DNA of 64,000 nt from Saprospiraceae bacterium (GTDB taxonomy: Bacteria; Bacteroidota; Bacteroidia; Chitinophagales; Saprospiraceae). Shown here one piece after another: positions 35,979 through 45,367 of this stretch (its first letter is position 1; every line of letters begins with the position of its first letter). The stretch spans positions 806,001 through 870,000 of the forward strand of contig JADKAA010000024.1 of assembly GCA_016715465.1 (NCBI GenBank), written 5' to 3'. The notes beneath the pieces are model-generated. The model was not told the origin of the DNA and did not search any database. It worked only from the letters and a program-made list of their open reading frames with translations. The position numbers and the translations under genes are program-made.

Positions 35979-36803
35979 ATGAAAACACTTTTTAGTTTTA
36001 TTTGCCTAGTCATCTTTTGCATGGGCACCCCAACCAATTATGCACAGACCGCTGCTGCGCCAAAGCAGGCCACCCGGTTTACGGAGTATTCCTACATGAA
36101 GGTCATGCCCGGCAAGGAGGATGAATACATCAAACTTGAAAAAGCCTGGAAGAAGATCCACCTGGCCAAAAAGAAGGCAGGACAGATCGATGACTGGTCG
36201 TTCTCCAGGGTCATTAGCCCTTCAGGTTCAAGTGCAGAATATGATTTTGTAACCAGAAACACCTTTTTAGGTGAGGATATGTATGCTGCCGTTTATACGG
36301 ACAATTATTTTCCGGCCAACTGGCAGTCCATGCTTACTGTCGATGAAATTGACCTGGTGTTGCGCACCGGAGAAATCAGGACCATGGTAAAAAGCGAGAC
36401 CTTTGTCGTAAGGGATGAAGTCTGGGCCGATGACAGCCGGACAAACGCCAAATTGTTTGTGGTCAATTTTTTTAATGTACCGGAAGGGAAAACCAGCGAA
36501 GATCACGCCAAAGTTGAAATGGATATCTGGAAACCTGTACACGCTGCCAGGGTAAAAGCGGGCACCATGAAAGGTTGGAGTTACCTTGAAAAGATGTTGC
36601 CATTCGGTAGTTTACAAAGGTATAATTCCATTACCATTGATGGTTATACCGACATGAGGCAATATCTAAATCCGTGGTCAGATGATTACTTTAAAGCTGC
36701 ACATCCGGGCAAAGATATGGCTGCCATGTTGAAACAAACCAGCGATTCCTGCATCCTGGTGAGGGGTGAGGTCAGGATGATGGTCGACCGGCTTTCCTGG
36801 TAA
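35979..36803 (+). CDS. Secreted protein with two similar alpha/beta domains, unknown function
   Basis: 274 residues from ATG 35979, chosen because a signal peptide (MKTLFSFICLVIFCMGTPT...YAQ) starts there. The mature part seems duplicated: YMKVMPGKEDEYIKLEKAWK, then KKAGQIDDWSFSRV in the first half, and FFNVPEGKTSEDHAKVEMD, then VKAGTMKGWSYLEKMLP in the second. The pattern (a strand, then a helix starting after PGK/PEGK, then a strand with W) resembles dimeric alpha-beta barrel domains fused in tandem, but no family is assigned with certainty. It has its own terminator at 36827. Confidence 0.75.
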   Translation: MKTLFSFICLVIFCMGTPTNYAQTAAAPKQATRFTEYSYMKVMPGKEDEYIKLEKAWKKIHLAKKKAGQIDDWSFSRVISPSGSSAEYDFVTRNTFLGEDMYAAVYTDNYFPANWQSMLTVDEIDLVLRTGEIRTMVKSETFVVRDEVWADDSRTNAKLFVVNFFNVPEGKTSEDHAKVEMDIWKPVHAARVKAGTMKGWSYLEKMLPFGSLQRYNSITIDGYTDMRQYLNPWSDDYFKAAHPGKDMAAMLKQTSDSCILVRGEVRMMVDRLSW

Positions 36804-36826
36804 ACATCATTGCCATAATAAAACAA

Positions 36827-36870
36827 GAAAATTGCCTGCGTAGCATCCGTGCTGAGCAGGCAATTTTCTT
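36827..36870 (+). terminator. Rho-independent terminator
   Basis: Long perfect stem GAAAATTGCCTGC (36827-36839) with its complement (36856-36868); the loop can pair further through AGCA/TGCT. T residues lie at 36863-36866 and 36869-36871. It lies 24 bp after the stop of the gene ending at 36803. Confidence 0.85.
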
Positions 36871-37014
36871 TGAAAGTACTTTGGATCATTATATCCTGGG
36901 CATAGGTTCAAGAATGGCATAAAAAAAGCACTGGATTGGATATTTTTACCTTATTTTTGACTGCATTAATCTTTTGGCAAAGTTTTATTCCAATGCAATA
37001 AACCATCGGCTTCT

Positions 37015-40000
37015 ATGAAAAAAAAAATTGATCATTATCAGTTCGTTCATTTATTTCCTTTGCAAAAGCGGAGTCCATTCCGAAATTTCTCTTTTTCGAT
37101 ACACACTGCAGTAAAGATTTACCTGATTTTAATCTGTGTTCCAAATTATGCTATTGCACAACTTTCCGCCATCAATTACATCAGTTGCGGAACTTGTCAG
37201 TCGAGGACCATCAGTGCCATTGACATAGATGGTGATGGCGATGAAGATCTGGTACATGACAATTATGGTGTAAGCCGTATCGACTGGGTTGAGAATAAAG
37301 GCAGTGGCGTTTTTGGCGCTTCCAGACCGCTGGTCTCTGTAAAAGTTAACCAGTTGTCCTATCTGGTTACCGATTTTGATTTTGACGGCGATGTGGATGT
37401 GTTTACCGACCACGACTTTTCCAATGAAATCTATTATCATGAAAATACAGGCAACAACATTTTTGCGGTTGCCAAATTGGTCAGGGAGAATTTTAATGTC
37501 AATGGTTTCAGTTTTATGGCAGCAGAAGACTTTAACCGGGACGGTAAAAATGAGCTTTTGGTGAGCTCGTTTGGCGAGAAGGGCTTTCAGAAGTTTCATC
37601 AGGACTCATCCGGCAATTTCCAGATGGAATTGCTTTACCCTTCGGTTTCAAAAGGTAGTCACCGCTACAAATTGATCGATTTTGATAAGGATGGCGATAT
37701 GGATATCGTAGGTGGATCGACACCCATTATATTTTATGAAAATGAGAATGGAAGTTTCACCAAATCCAGGTGGCTGAAATATTTTACAAACAATGAATAT
37801 GCATCCTCCTTCGATTTGGGTGACATTGACGGGGATGGCGATGTAGATCTGCTTTGCGGTAAATATGGTTTTCACACCCAAATTTGGAAGAACCGGGGTG
37901 ATATGGTTTTTGATACCCTGATCTACCTTGATAAGCCCAAGAATGTAAATTTTGCCGATGTATTTTTCACCGACATGGACATGGACCATGACCTGGATGT
38001 AGTGCTTGATAGCAAGCAAGGAACTGGAAATGCCGAAGAACATGTGCTTTGGTATGAAAATTATGGTAAGGGCCAATTCAGCAAATCCATGACCATTTTC
38101 AATTCTGCCATGTTGCCGGATAACATCTTTTTACTGGACATGGACAATGATGGTGACAAAGACCTATTCTCAAAATCCTATACTAAAAAAAATTTCTTTT
38201 ACCGCAAAAACCTGGCTAAGAGTCCTTTCATCACCGGCCATATTTATAAGGATGACAATGTCAATGGCCTCCTGGATTTCGGAGAAGTGATTTTACCCGA
38301 TGAAAACCTGATACAGATCTTACCTGCTCCGGTTGCCAGGGAACTCGATCATCCGGACGGTTTTAAGTATTATGTCGATGCCGGAAACTATGCCATCAGG
38401 GTGGATACGTCAATTTGCTGGTCACTGACCTCAAGTCCGGCTGTGTATAACCTGAAGATAGATACTACTCCGGTACAGGGCCTTCAATTTGGCTTGAAGC
38501 TCAATAAAATCAAAAAGCAGGTTACCTCGCATTTGACAACGGGTGTCCCTCGCTGCGGTTTCACCGTACCGTTTATGATCAACACCCGCAATACAGGCTG
38601 TGTGTCCGCTGAAGTAAAGTTCTCCCTTGTGATGGATTCACTGGCCCGCATAACAGAATGGGGTAAGGCACCTGATGTCATTAGCGGCGACACGGCCACC
38701 TGGTATCTGGGCGGGCTGGATCAAAGTGAAACAAGGAGTCTGCAGGGAAAGATGACTATCGCCGGTGTTGATTTTATTGGGGATACCATCACCATGCCTG
38801 TATTGACCTATCTGATGGATGATTCCGGGTTTTGGGTATTGAAGGATAGCATGTTTTATGTCGCTGTCATCAATTGCAGTTATGATCCGAATGACAAATT
38901 ATCCTATCCAAACAGAGGAGGTAAAAATTATACGTTAGGTGATGAAGAATTGGTCTATACCATACGCTTTCAGAACACAGGAACTGACACTGCATTTTAT
39001 GTCGAACTCAGGGATACTTTTGATGCTGACCTGGATATAAACTCCATTCGTCCCATTGGAGCCAGTCATCCATTTACATCAAAACTGAATATTCAGGATC
39101 GCGAACTGAGGGTAAAATTCGACCAGATCTTATTGCCAGACAGCAAGACCGATGAGGTCGGAAGTCAGGGTTATTTCGTTTTTGGAGGAATGGCAAAAAA
39201 GCGGGCAACATTTCCCAAAGTACAGCTTCGAAATAAGGCACAAATATTTTTTGATTTCAACCCACCCATTCATACCAACACCAGATTAAATACACTGGTT
39301 GACAGATTTTCCTGTGTGGATTCCATTGGTCCCTTGGGAGAAGACATTCTGCCTATGAAATTAAATTATATGCTCAAGCCAATTGTTTGCCATGGAGATG
39401 GTAATGGTAAGATCACCATGTGGCCTGGTGGAGGCATTGCACCTTATCGATACCAGGATATATTGTTTTACGATTCTCTGATGATTACAGATTTAAGCCC
39501 GGGCTCCTATATCATTCAAGTGAGGGACCATGGGAATTGTAAGCTTACTTCGATGCCCTTGCAAATTGCAGATCCCGATCCGCTCGTCATGGAACTGAAA
39601 GTACAGGACACCATATGTCCAAATACTGTGGCAGAATTGGACCTGAGTACCATCTATGGGGGAGTTGGACCCTATACCTTTAAGCTGGATCAAAAAGAAA
39701 TTGTTGAATATAATCAGAAAATTGCCACAGGTCCACACCATCTGCTGGTCCTAGACCGCAATGGCTGTATTGGGGACACCAGTTTTTTTATCCATGTCAG
39801 TGACTCCGTATTCGCATATTTTACCGTTTTACAACCCTCAAAAACAGGCTCAGAGGATGGCAGTATTTACATCGATTCCCTTACCGGAGGAGTAGCTCCT
39901 TATGTCATAAAGTGGGATGACGGCAGTGATGCAGAATCCATTACAGGACTCAGTGATGGAAGCTACGGTTGCACCGTTAAGGATGAAAATGGATGTGAAT

Positions 40001-40299
40001 TTTATTTTCAGTTTGAACTTGCAGGGCCATCAGCGACGAATACGATCCCTGAAAGAAATGTTTTTGTTGGACCAAATCCAGTTGTATCCGATGTTGTAAT
40101 CGGATTTAAGGATAATTCGCGGGGCCCGTTATCGGTATCTTTGTTCAATGTGAACGGCCAGCTGTTGTTAAAGGAGACCGATGTGCATCAGTCCAGTGAA
40201 ATGGTGTTGCCCATGGAAATTTTTTCCGGGGGTCATGTTTTTGTGCTTCAAATTGTGACCACTCAGCAAATCGTTACTTTTCGGTTGGTCAAGCCCTAG
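37015..40299 (+). CDS. Large FG-GAP/SprB-repeat protein with T9SS sorting domain
   Basis: 1094 residues. A signal peptide follows a basic N-terminal extension (cleavage after about residue 49, AIAQ). Seven calcium-binding repeats of the FG-GAP/VCBS type come next: DIDGDGDEDL, DFDFDGDVDV, DFNRDGKNEL, DFDKDGDMDI, DIDGDGDVDL, DMDMDHDLDV and DMDNDGDKDL. Then comes a region with YDPNDKLSYPNRGG and IRFQNTGTDTAFYVELRDTF, the conserved domain often found in Bacteroidota surface proteins before sorting signals. SprB-type repeats follow (GGVAPYVIKWDDGS, LSDGSYGCTVKDENGCEF). The last ~80 residues (VFVGPNPVVSDVVIGF to TFRLVKP) are a type A T9SS C-terminal domain, so the protein is exported by T9SS to the cell surface or medium. 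An adhesin or matrix role is likely. Confidence 0.85.
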   Translation: MKKKIDHYQFVHLFPLQKRSPFRNFSFSIHTAVKIYLILICVPNYAIAQLSAINYISCGTCQSRTISAIDIDGDGDEDLVHDNYGVSRIDWVENKGSGVFGASRPLVSVKVNQLSYLVTDFDFDGDVDVFTDHDFSNEIYYHENTGNNIFAVAKLVRENFNVNGFSFMAAEDFNRDGKNELLVSSFGEKGFQKFHQDSSGNFQMELLYPSVSKGSHRYKLIDFDKDGDMDIVGGSTPIIFYENENGSFTKSRWLKYFTNNEYASSFDLGDIDGDGDVDLLCGKYGFHTQIWKNRGDMVFDTLIYLDKPKNVNFADVFFTDMDMDHDLDVVLDSKQGTGNAEEHVLWYENYGKGQFSKSMTIFNSAMLPDNIFLLDMDNDGDKDLFSKSYTKKNFFYRKNLAKSPFITGHIYKDDNVNGLLDFGEVILPDENLIQILPAPVARELDHPDGFKYYVDAGNYAIRVDTSICWSLTSSPAVYNLKIDTTPVQGLQFGLKLNKIKKQVTSHLTTGVPRCGFTVPFMINTRNTGCVSAEVKFSLVMDSLARITEWGKAPDVISGDTATWYLGGLDQSETRSLQGKMTIAGVDFIGDTITMPVLTYLMDDSGFWVLKDSMFYVAVINCSYDPNDKLSYPNRGGKNYTLGDEELVYTIRFQNTGTDTAFYVELRDTFDADLDINSIRPIGASHPFTSKLNIQDRELRVKFDQILLPDSKTDEVGSQGYFVFGGMAKKRATFPKVQLRNKAQIFFDFNPPIHTNTRLNTLVDRFSCVDSIGPLGEDILPMKLNYMLKPIVCHGDGNGKITMWPGGGIAPYRYQDILFYDSLMITDLSPGSYIIQVRDHGNCKLTSMPLQIADPDPLVMELKVQDTICPNTVAELDLSTIYGGVGPYTFKLDQKEIVEYNQKIATGPHHLLVLDRNGCIGDTSFFIHVSDSVFAYFTVLQPSKTGSEDGSIYIDSLTGGVAPYVIKWDDGSDAESITGLSDGSYGCTVKDENGCEFYFQFELAGPSATNTIPERNVFVGPNPVVSDVVIGFKDNSRGPLSVSLFNVNGQLLLKETDVHQSSEMVLPMEIFSGGHVFVLQIVTTQQIVTFRLVKP

Positions 40300-40357
40300 G
40301 TATTTATCCCCTGGTGACCGAATACTAGACATATATTCTAAAATGATTATCTTCTGT

Positions 40358-40365
40358 TATCTTTG
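40358..40365 (+). promoter_or_regulatory. Candidate -7 promoter box before the DUF2157 gene
   Basis: TATCTTTG matches TAnnTTTG, about 110 bp upstream of the start at 40474. A clear -33 TTG is not seen at the right distance. Confidence 0.4.
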
Positions 40366-40473
40366 TCATTGGCGTCAATGAAAACAAGAATAATTATATA
40401 AAATTAAACAGTTATACCGCGATCATCATGCTGCTTATTGGCCGCATGTAATTATGTATTAAAAACAATCAGT

Positions 40474-41679
40474 ATGATGGAAAAAGACCAAATCAAAAAG
40501 TGGCTGGCTGAAGGCAAAATCACGGAAGCGCAGGCTGCCATGATGATCGAAGAAAGCGACATGGCCAGGAAGGAGACAAGTAGCAATAAGTTCATTTCAA
40601 CCATTTCCATCATAGGCTCGGTATTTCTGGGCATTGGGGTCATCTGGGTGGTAGGAGCCAATTGGGATGGCATGCCCGATTTTCTCAAGATCATTACCCT
40701 GCTGGGGTCAACCCTTGGTCTACTGTATGCAGGTTATGTGATCGGCTTTCAAAAGGGGACCTTTCCCAGAACCGGACACTCGCTGGTTTTACTGGCAGCC
40801 ATCTTGTTTGGAGCCAGTATTTACCTTATCGCCCAGATATACAATGTGGAGGCCAATGCTTCTTTTTTGTTGTTTATCTGGTTGATCGGCATAATACCGC
40901 TTATTTATGTTTTTCAATCCTCTCTGATCACAGCACTGAGTTGCATCGTTTTTTGCTTCTGGTTTAATTCCCTGCTGATCGAAGACATCGACGACCTGAG
41001 CAATGCACAGATCGCATTTGTTTTATTCTTCTACCAAAGTTTCGGCATCATCCTGTTTGGGTTGGGCAGCCTTCACTATTTCCTGAAAGGCTTTGACAAA
41101 GTATCGCGCACATTCAGGTTACTGGGCATTTACCTGACCATACCGGTATTGTTTATTTTTACTTTTCGATATGCATTGATGGGCATCGATGAAATCAGCA
41201 AAAATGAAGGAGGGAATGCCATGATCAGTGCAGCCATCTATGCCGTGGCTGGCCTTATGTTGTTGATCAACTTCAGGTACAATCCTTCAAGGTCTGCCCA
41301 TAATAAGTTGGAAAGTGCTACGGCCCTGGTCATCCTTACCTTATTGCTGGTATTTAACCTTACGCTAAATCAGGGTATGACCTATTACCTGTTTTGGGTG
41401 ATTTTTAATGTAGCATTTGTGGGCCTGCTTGTCATTTTGTTTAGATTGGGTTACAGCAGGATGGACATGAAACTGATCAACATCGCCTCCTTCACCAGTT
41501 TCTTTTTCCTGCTCTTCAAGTTTTTTGACATATTTTCAAGCCTGCTTGCCAGTGGCATTACCTGGATCGGTTTTGGTATTTTGTTGTTGGCCGGATCTAT
41601 TTGGATGGAGAAAAAAAGGAGGGCATTGCGCGATAAGTTTAACCTGGCCCTGGAGGCAAAACAACAGCCACATGACTAA
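40474..41679 (+). CDS. DUF2157 domain membrane protein
   Basis: 401 residues from ATG 40474 (MMEKDQIKKWLAEGKITEAQ). A longer frame back to 40438 exists, but the family starts with this acidic-basic helix. The N-terminal ~40 residues are the cytoplasmic DUF2157 motif (IKKWLAEGKITEAQAAMMIE); then follow about ten membrane helices (FISTISIIGSVFLGIGVIWV, NWDGMPDFLKIITLLGSTLG, and so on). Its partner, a GDYxxLxY protein, overlaps its 3' end by 8 bp; the two families are regularly found together. Function is unknown. Confidence 0.88.
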   Translation: MMEKDQIKKWLAEGKITEAQAAMMIEESDMARKETSSNKFISTISIIGSVFLGIGVIWVVGANWDGMPDFLKIITLLGSTLGLLYAGYVIGFQKGTFPRTGHSLVLLAAILFGASIYLIAQIYNVEANASFLLFIWLIGIIPLIYVFQSSLITALSCIVFCFWFNSLLIEDIDDLSNAQIAFVLFFYQSFGIILFGLGSLHYFLKGFDKVSRTFRLLGIYLTIPVLFIFTFRYALMGIDEISKNEGGNAMISAAIYAVAGLMLLINFRYNPSRSAHNKLESATALVILTLLLVFNLTLNQGMTYYLFWVIFNVAFVGLLVILFRLGYSRMDMKLINIASFTSFFFLLFKFFDIFSSLLASGITWIGFGILLLAGSIWMEKKRRALRDKFNLALEAKQQPHD

Positions 41680-42181
41680 ACTGAGGAATGTATTTTTGTT
41701 GCTGTTTTTTTGGGGCGTAGTGCTGATTGGCTTTATCATTTACAAAGAACGGGTTTTTCAAACCGGCACCGACATTGTATTGCAGACGGTTCCCGTTGAT
41801 CCCCGGGACCTGTTCCGAGGTGATTATGTGGAGTTGCAATATGACATAAGCAGGCTGGATCTGGACACCCTGGGCTATTCAGGAGCTCCATTTACCAAGG
41901 ACGAAACGGTTTACCTTTTGCTGGAAATTGTTAATGACTTCGCCTCCCCGGTAAAAGTATCCAGGGAAAAATTCAAAGACGGTCTTTTCATCCGGGGCAC
42001 CGTAGAAAGCAGTTATGGCCACATCATCAATGTGGCATATGGCATTGAACATTATTTTGTGGAGGAAGGCAAAGGCAAAGAAATTGAACGGGAACGCGGA
42101 AGGATGTCTATCCAAGTTACCGTAGATAAATCAGGCACTGCACTCATTAAAAAATTGCTGCCGGAAGAAAAGCCGAAGTAA
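41672..42181 (+). CDS. GDYxxLxY domain protein
   Basis: 169 residues from ATG 41672, inside the end of the DUF2157 gene. An N-terminal membrane helix (VFLLLFFWGVVLIGFIIYKE) is followed by an extracytoplasmic domain with the name-giving motif in DPRDLFRGDYVELQYDI. The frame is open to 41525, but that stretch is the DUF2157 gene in another frame. It likely works in the same membrane unit as the DUF2157 protein. Confidence 0.87.
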   Translation: MTKLRNVFLLLFFWGVVLIGFIIYKERVFQTGTDIVLQTVPVDPRDLFRGDYVELQYDISRLDLDTLGYSGAPFTKDETVYLLLEIVNDFASPVKVSREKFKDGLFIRGTVESSYGHIINVAYGIEHYFVEEGKGKEIERERGRMSIQVTVDKSGTALIKKLLPEEKPK

Positions 42182-42220
42182 TGTCCATGATAAGTCTTTT
42201 TGTACCGGTAAATTGAGTTT

Positions 42221-42697
42221 ATGAAACCTTTGATCATTCGCCTCGATCCCAAGAAATTTGTTGGCAAAAGCAAAATCATGTCGCTTACCCAAAACATGAC
42301 GGCTGTACTTTGGAAAGAGTTTATGCCCCTCCGTAAAGAAATTAAGAACGCCCTGGGCACTGAGCTTTATGCTTTGCAACAATATCCGGCATTGTATTTT
42401 GAGCACTTTGATCCATCGATGTCATTTCGTAAATGGGCATTGATGGAAGTTTCCGACTTACTGGAAGTGCCTGAGGGCTTGGAGTCGATGACGATCGAGG
42501 GTGGCTTGTATGCCGTTTTTGCCTACAAAGGTATGCCCGGCGAAGCTGCCATCTTCGAATACATTTATAATAAATGGCTGCCGGCTTCGGAGTATGCATT
42601 GGATGACCGACCCCATTTTGAAGTACTGGGCGAAAAGTATAAAAATGGAGATCCTGAATCTGAAGAAGAGATTTGGATCCCAATCAGGGAAAAATAG
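42221..42697 (+). CDS. GyrI-like (effector-binding) domain protein
   Basis: 158 residues forming a free-standing GyrI-like/AraC effector-binding domain: FVGKSKIMSLTQNMTAVLWK, EFMPLRKEIKNALGTELYAL, GLESMTIEGGLYAVFAYKG and the final EEIWIPIREK. Such domains bind small hydrophobic molecules, or inhibit gyrase in E. coli GyrI. There is no helix-turn-helix. It is 39 bp after the GDYxxLxY gene and may be in the same transcript. Confidence 0.85.
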   Translation: MKPLIIRLDPKKFVGKSKIMSLTQNMTAVLWKEFMPLRKEIKNALGTELYALQQYPALYFEHFDPSMSFRKWALMEVSDLLEVPEGLESMTIEGGLYAVFAYKGMPGEAAIFEYIYNKWLPASEYALDDRPHFEVLGEKYKNGDPESEEEIWIPIREK

Positions 42698-42757
42698 GAC
42701 ATACTCATTTTCGTGGCCAATAGGGCATGAAATCAATGCCAATTCAAAATAGCCCTT

Positions 42758-43681
42758 TTACTTTTTAATGGGCCAAAATCGCCTGACCTTTTGTTGATAG
42801 GCACTATACAAGGGATATTTACCTGCACTGATTTCTTCACTGAAGTTGGCGCTGCCCTGGAAGAGCAGGATGAGCAGCAAAGAGCCGGTGATGCTCCAGT
42901 TGAGCCAATGTCCGCTGGCCGCAATACTAAATAGGTAAAAACATAACCATATCGCCTGCTCTGCAAAATAATTTGGATGACGGCTATAGGACCAAAGTCC
43001 TGTATCTAAGAATCCTTTTTGGTAATTTCCAGAGAGTGGTTTCCCTAATTTGATCATGGAGTGTTTTGCACTTTGAAATCTCCAATGCTGAATATCGGCA
43101 AGGGCTTCAAAGGCTATGAAAAAAAGCATCGCACCGGCTATGACATAGTCATAAATTCCCAGGGGGTTACTGGCATGCTGCAATGCCACGATGGTTGGCA
43201 AGGTAAACAGCAGGATGAGTGCGTTTTGATAACCGCAAATAAATAACAGGTTGAAAAGGGTCCATTTCCAGGCAGGCTGAAATTCCGGCTTTTGCCGCAG
43301 GATGGACCAGCGATAATCTTCTTCACCGGCCCAGAATCGCCATTGATAGGCGCCTTTGAGCGCAAAATTGGCGGTGAGGCGAACACCCCATGCCGTTACC
43401 AGCGTAGCCATCACGACGAGCCTGGGGTGGTAATCGCCATGGTCCGCTGCTACCCACGCATAGACGATGGGAAGGATACTCCAAAGTTTATCGACCTGAC
43501 TGTTGTTTTTGGTGAGTTCCCCTAACGTAAAGGTGAGGATAACGGAACCCAGGGTAAGCCATGCCAGCGTTTTCAGGGCGTCCATTTCTTCAGGTCCCAG
43601 TGCTTTGCCATAGTAATAGGTGAGTACGGGCACTACGAGCAGGGTAGCAAGCAAGAGACCGGCGGTGGATAGGATTTTCAT
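42758..43681 (-). CDS. DUF1295 / steroid 5-alpha-reductase-like membrane protein
   Basis: 307 residues with about eight membrane helices. The conserved C-terminal region reads LWSYSRHPNYFAEQAIWLCF and SAYQQKVRRFWPIKK. The DUF1295 family shares its fold with steroid 5-alpha reductases and isoprenylcysteine methyltransferases; the substrate is unknown. It converges with the GyrI-like gene. A TACATTTG box lies upstream on the minus strand (43708-43715). Confidence 0.9.
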   Translation of the reverse strand: MKILSTAGLLLATLLVVPVLTYYYGKALGPEEMDALKTLAWLTLGSVILTFTLGELTKNNSQVDKLWSILPIVYAWVAADHGDYHPRLVVMATLVTAWGVRLTANFALKGAYQWRFWAGEEDYRWSILRQKPEFQPAWKWTLFNLLFICGYQNALILLFTLPTIVALQHASNPLGIYDYVIAGAMLFFIAFEALADIQHWRFQSAKHSMIKLGKPLSGNYQKGFLDTGLWSYSRHPNYFAEQAIWLCFYLFSIAASGHWLNWSITGSLLLILLFQGSANFSEEISAGKYPLYSAYQQKVRRFWPIKK

Positions 43682-43707
43682 ATGATTTTAACCGTTGTTT
43701 ATGCCTT

Positions 43708-43715
43708 CAAATGTA
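43708..43715 (-). promoter_or_regulatory. Candidate -7 promoter box of the DUF1295 gene
   Basis: On the minus strand TACATTTG fits TAnnTTTG, 27 bp before the start codon at 43681. No strong -33 element. Confidence 0.45.
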
Positions 43716-43935
43716 AAACAAATCAATTTACATTGCTCTGATAGCGGAAGGTTAAAAGTAAAAAGTTAAAAGTAAAAAGTGCATTAGCCTAAAAGATTTA
43801 AATCAACCAGGCGGGGCACTTCAATAGAATTTTATTGGATCAGGTGTAAGGAAATACAGTCAAAACCGACTAAGTAGGTAACTTGGGGTCAGATTCAGAA
43901 TCTTAAAAGTTAAAAATAGGACTGAGTTTGGAATA

Positions 43936-44518
43936 ATGGAGAAAGAAAGGGAATTCGACCCGTCAAAATGGGTAGACAAACATACTGACTATTTATTGTC
44001 ATTGGCCATGCTCAAGGTTGGCAGGTTGGAAGACGCTGAAGACCTGGTACAGGAAGTGTTCTTGGCCGCTTATCGGAATAAAGGACCAGTACCGCGGGCA
44101 GGCTACTGAAAGAACCTGGCTGGCTGCCATCATAGGTCATAAGGTCATGGATTTTTACCGGAGACAAAAACCCGAAAAACCTTTTTCTGCATACCTGGAA
44201 GAAAGTCAGCCATCCTTTGACCAGCATTTTTTTGACCAGTCAAATTATGGCCATTGGATTCATAACATTGGTCCCAATTATTTGTCCAATCAGGCAGACA
44301 GCCAGGTGCTGAGTACTGAATTTCGTCAGGCACTTGAATTTTGCCTGTCGAAGTTGCCTTCACGACTGAAAGCGGTATTTATGGCAAAGTATTTTGACGA
44401 AATAGAAAGTATGGAGATTTGCAGGGAATTTGAGATCAGCGATAAGAATTTTTGGGTAATTATATTCAGGGCCAAGACCATATTCAGGAAATGCCTGGCA
44501 AAAAATGAAATGATTTAA
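43936..44518 (+). pseudogene. ECF sigma-70 family RNA polymerase sigma factor, single frameshift
   Basis: From ATG 43936 the first frame has region 2 (WVDKHTDYLLSLAMLKVGRL, EDAEDLVQEVFLAAYR) and stops at 44109. The second frame, from about 44079, goes on with the -10-interacting part and region 4 (KDQYRGQATERTWLAAIIGH, LPSRLKAVFMAKYFDEIESM, then EICREFEISDKNFWVIIFRA). Joining as RNKDQYRG requires removal of one G of the pair at 44083-44084. The assembled protein of about 193 residues is normal for the family. The following small gene has an anti-sigma zinc motif. Either a real inactivation or an assembly insertion. Confidence 0.85.
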
Positions 44519-44520
44519 TC

Positions 44521-44784
44521 ATGAAAGGATATATAAAGCGCATATTAAATAATTGCCGGGAGGTATCTTACCAGTCAATGATGGGAGAGGAGGCCGGCTT
44601 GTCTTTGAAAGCGCACGTGGAGATGAAGATTCACCTGACATTTTGTAAATATTGCCGCCATTTTGCCGCCCAATCGAAAATCATTGACAGCAGTTTAAAG
44701 TTGTACAAAGCGCAAAGTGAATCCGATCCACCCTATAAGGCGTCTGAAACATTAAAGCAAAAACTCCGCGATCTCATTTCCTGA
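44521..44784 (+). CDS. Putative zinc-binding anti-sigma factor
   Basis: 87 residues, two bases after the sigma gene. It contains H-x3-C-x2-C in KIHLTFCKYCRHF, the zinc-binding motif of ZAS-type anti-sigma factors. There is no membrane helix, so it would be a soluble regulator of its neighbour. The remainder (SEDPPYKAS-like linker and LKQKLRDLIS helix) is not distinctive. Confidence 0.7.
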   Translation: MKGYIKRILNNCREVSYQSMMGEEAGLSLKAHVEMKIHLTFCKYCRHFAAQSKIIDSSLKLYKAQSESDPPYKASETLKQKLRDLIS

Positions 44785-44901
44785 ATTTTATCTCCGGTAT
44801 CTGTCTGATTTTGATTTTCATAAAAGAGTACTTTCGTCGTGATAAAAAATTGTGACTAACTGGTGTAAGGATTTTACCTTTCGTGCGACTAAACGATAAA
44901 T

Positions 44902-45366
44902 ATGGGAATTGAAATGAGGTATAGCCTGGTTTTTTACTTTTTGATTTTGGCTTATGGGCAGGGCAACGCACAGCGTCATACTAACCTGAATTTGAAAAAC
45001 GGCACAGCAGCAGGCGGTTACGATGTAGTGTCCTATTTCACCATAGGCAAGGCGGTTGAAGGAAAGGTTGCCATTGCTGATACTTTTGAAGGAGTCCGGT
45101 ATTTGTTTTCCTCAGTGTCAAACAGAAAGAGATTTGAAGCGCGACCGGCAGATTTTGTACCGCAATACGGTGGTTGGTGTGCTTATGCCATGGGTGTAAG
45201 CGGGGAGAAAGTAGAGGTAGACCCAAAAACATTTAAAATAGCCGATCATAAATTATATCTTTTTTACCATACGTTTTTCAAAAACACCCTGACCCTTTGG
45301 AATAAGGATGAAAACAGGCTTCAGGCGCAAGCCATGAAAAACTGGGAACAACTAAATCAAAATTGA
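44902..45366 (+). CDS. Secreted YHS domain protein
   Basis: 154 residues (start at 44902; ATG 44914 is an alternative that begins directly on the signal peptide MRYSLVFYFLILAYGQ). The mature part is a YHS-type domain: GGYDVVSYFTIGKAVEGK, RYLFSSVSNRKRFEARPADF, and VPQYGGWCAYAMGVSGEKVE. YHS domains may bind metal through Cys and His. It is translationally linked to a DoxX gene 2 bp downstream, a common Bacteroidota pairing. Above it lies TACCTTTC (about 44874), one base from the -7 consensus. Confidence 0.87.
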   Translation: MGIEMRYSLVFYFLILAYGQGNAQRHTNLNLKNGTAAGGYDVVSYFTIGKAVEGKVAIADTFEGVRYLFSSVSNRKRFEARPADFVPQYGGWCAYAMGVSGEKVEVDPKTFKIADHKLYLFYHTFFKNTLTLWNKDENRLQAQAMKNWEQLNQN

Positions 45367-45367
45367 C

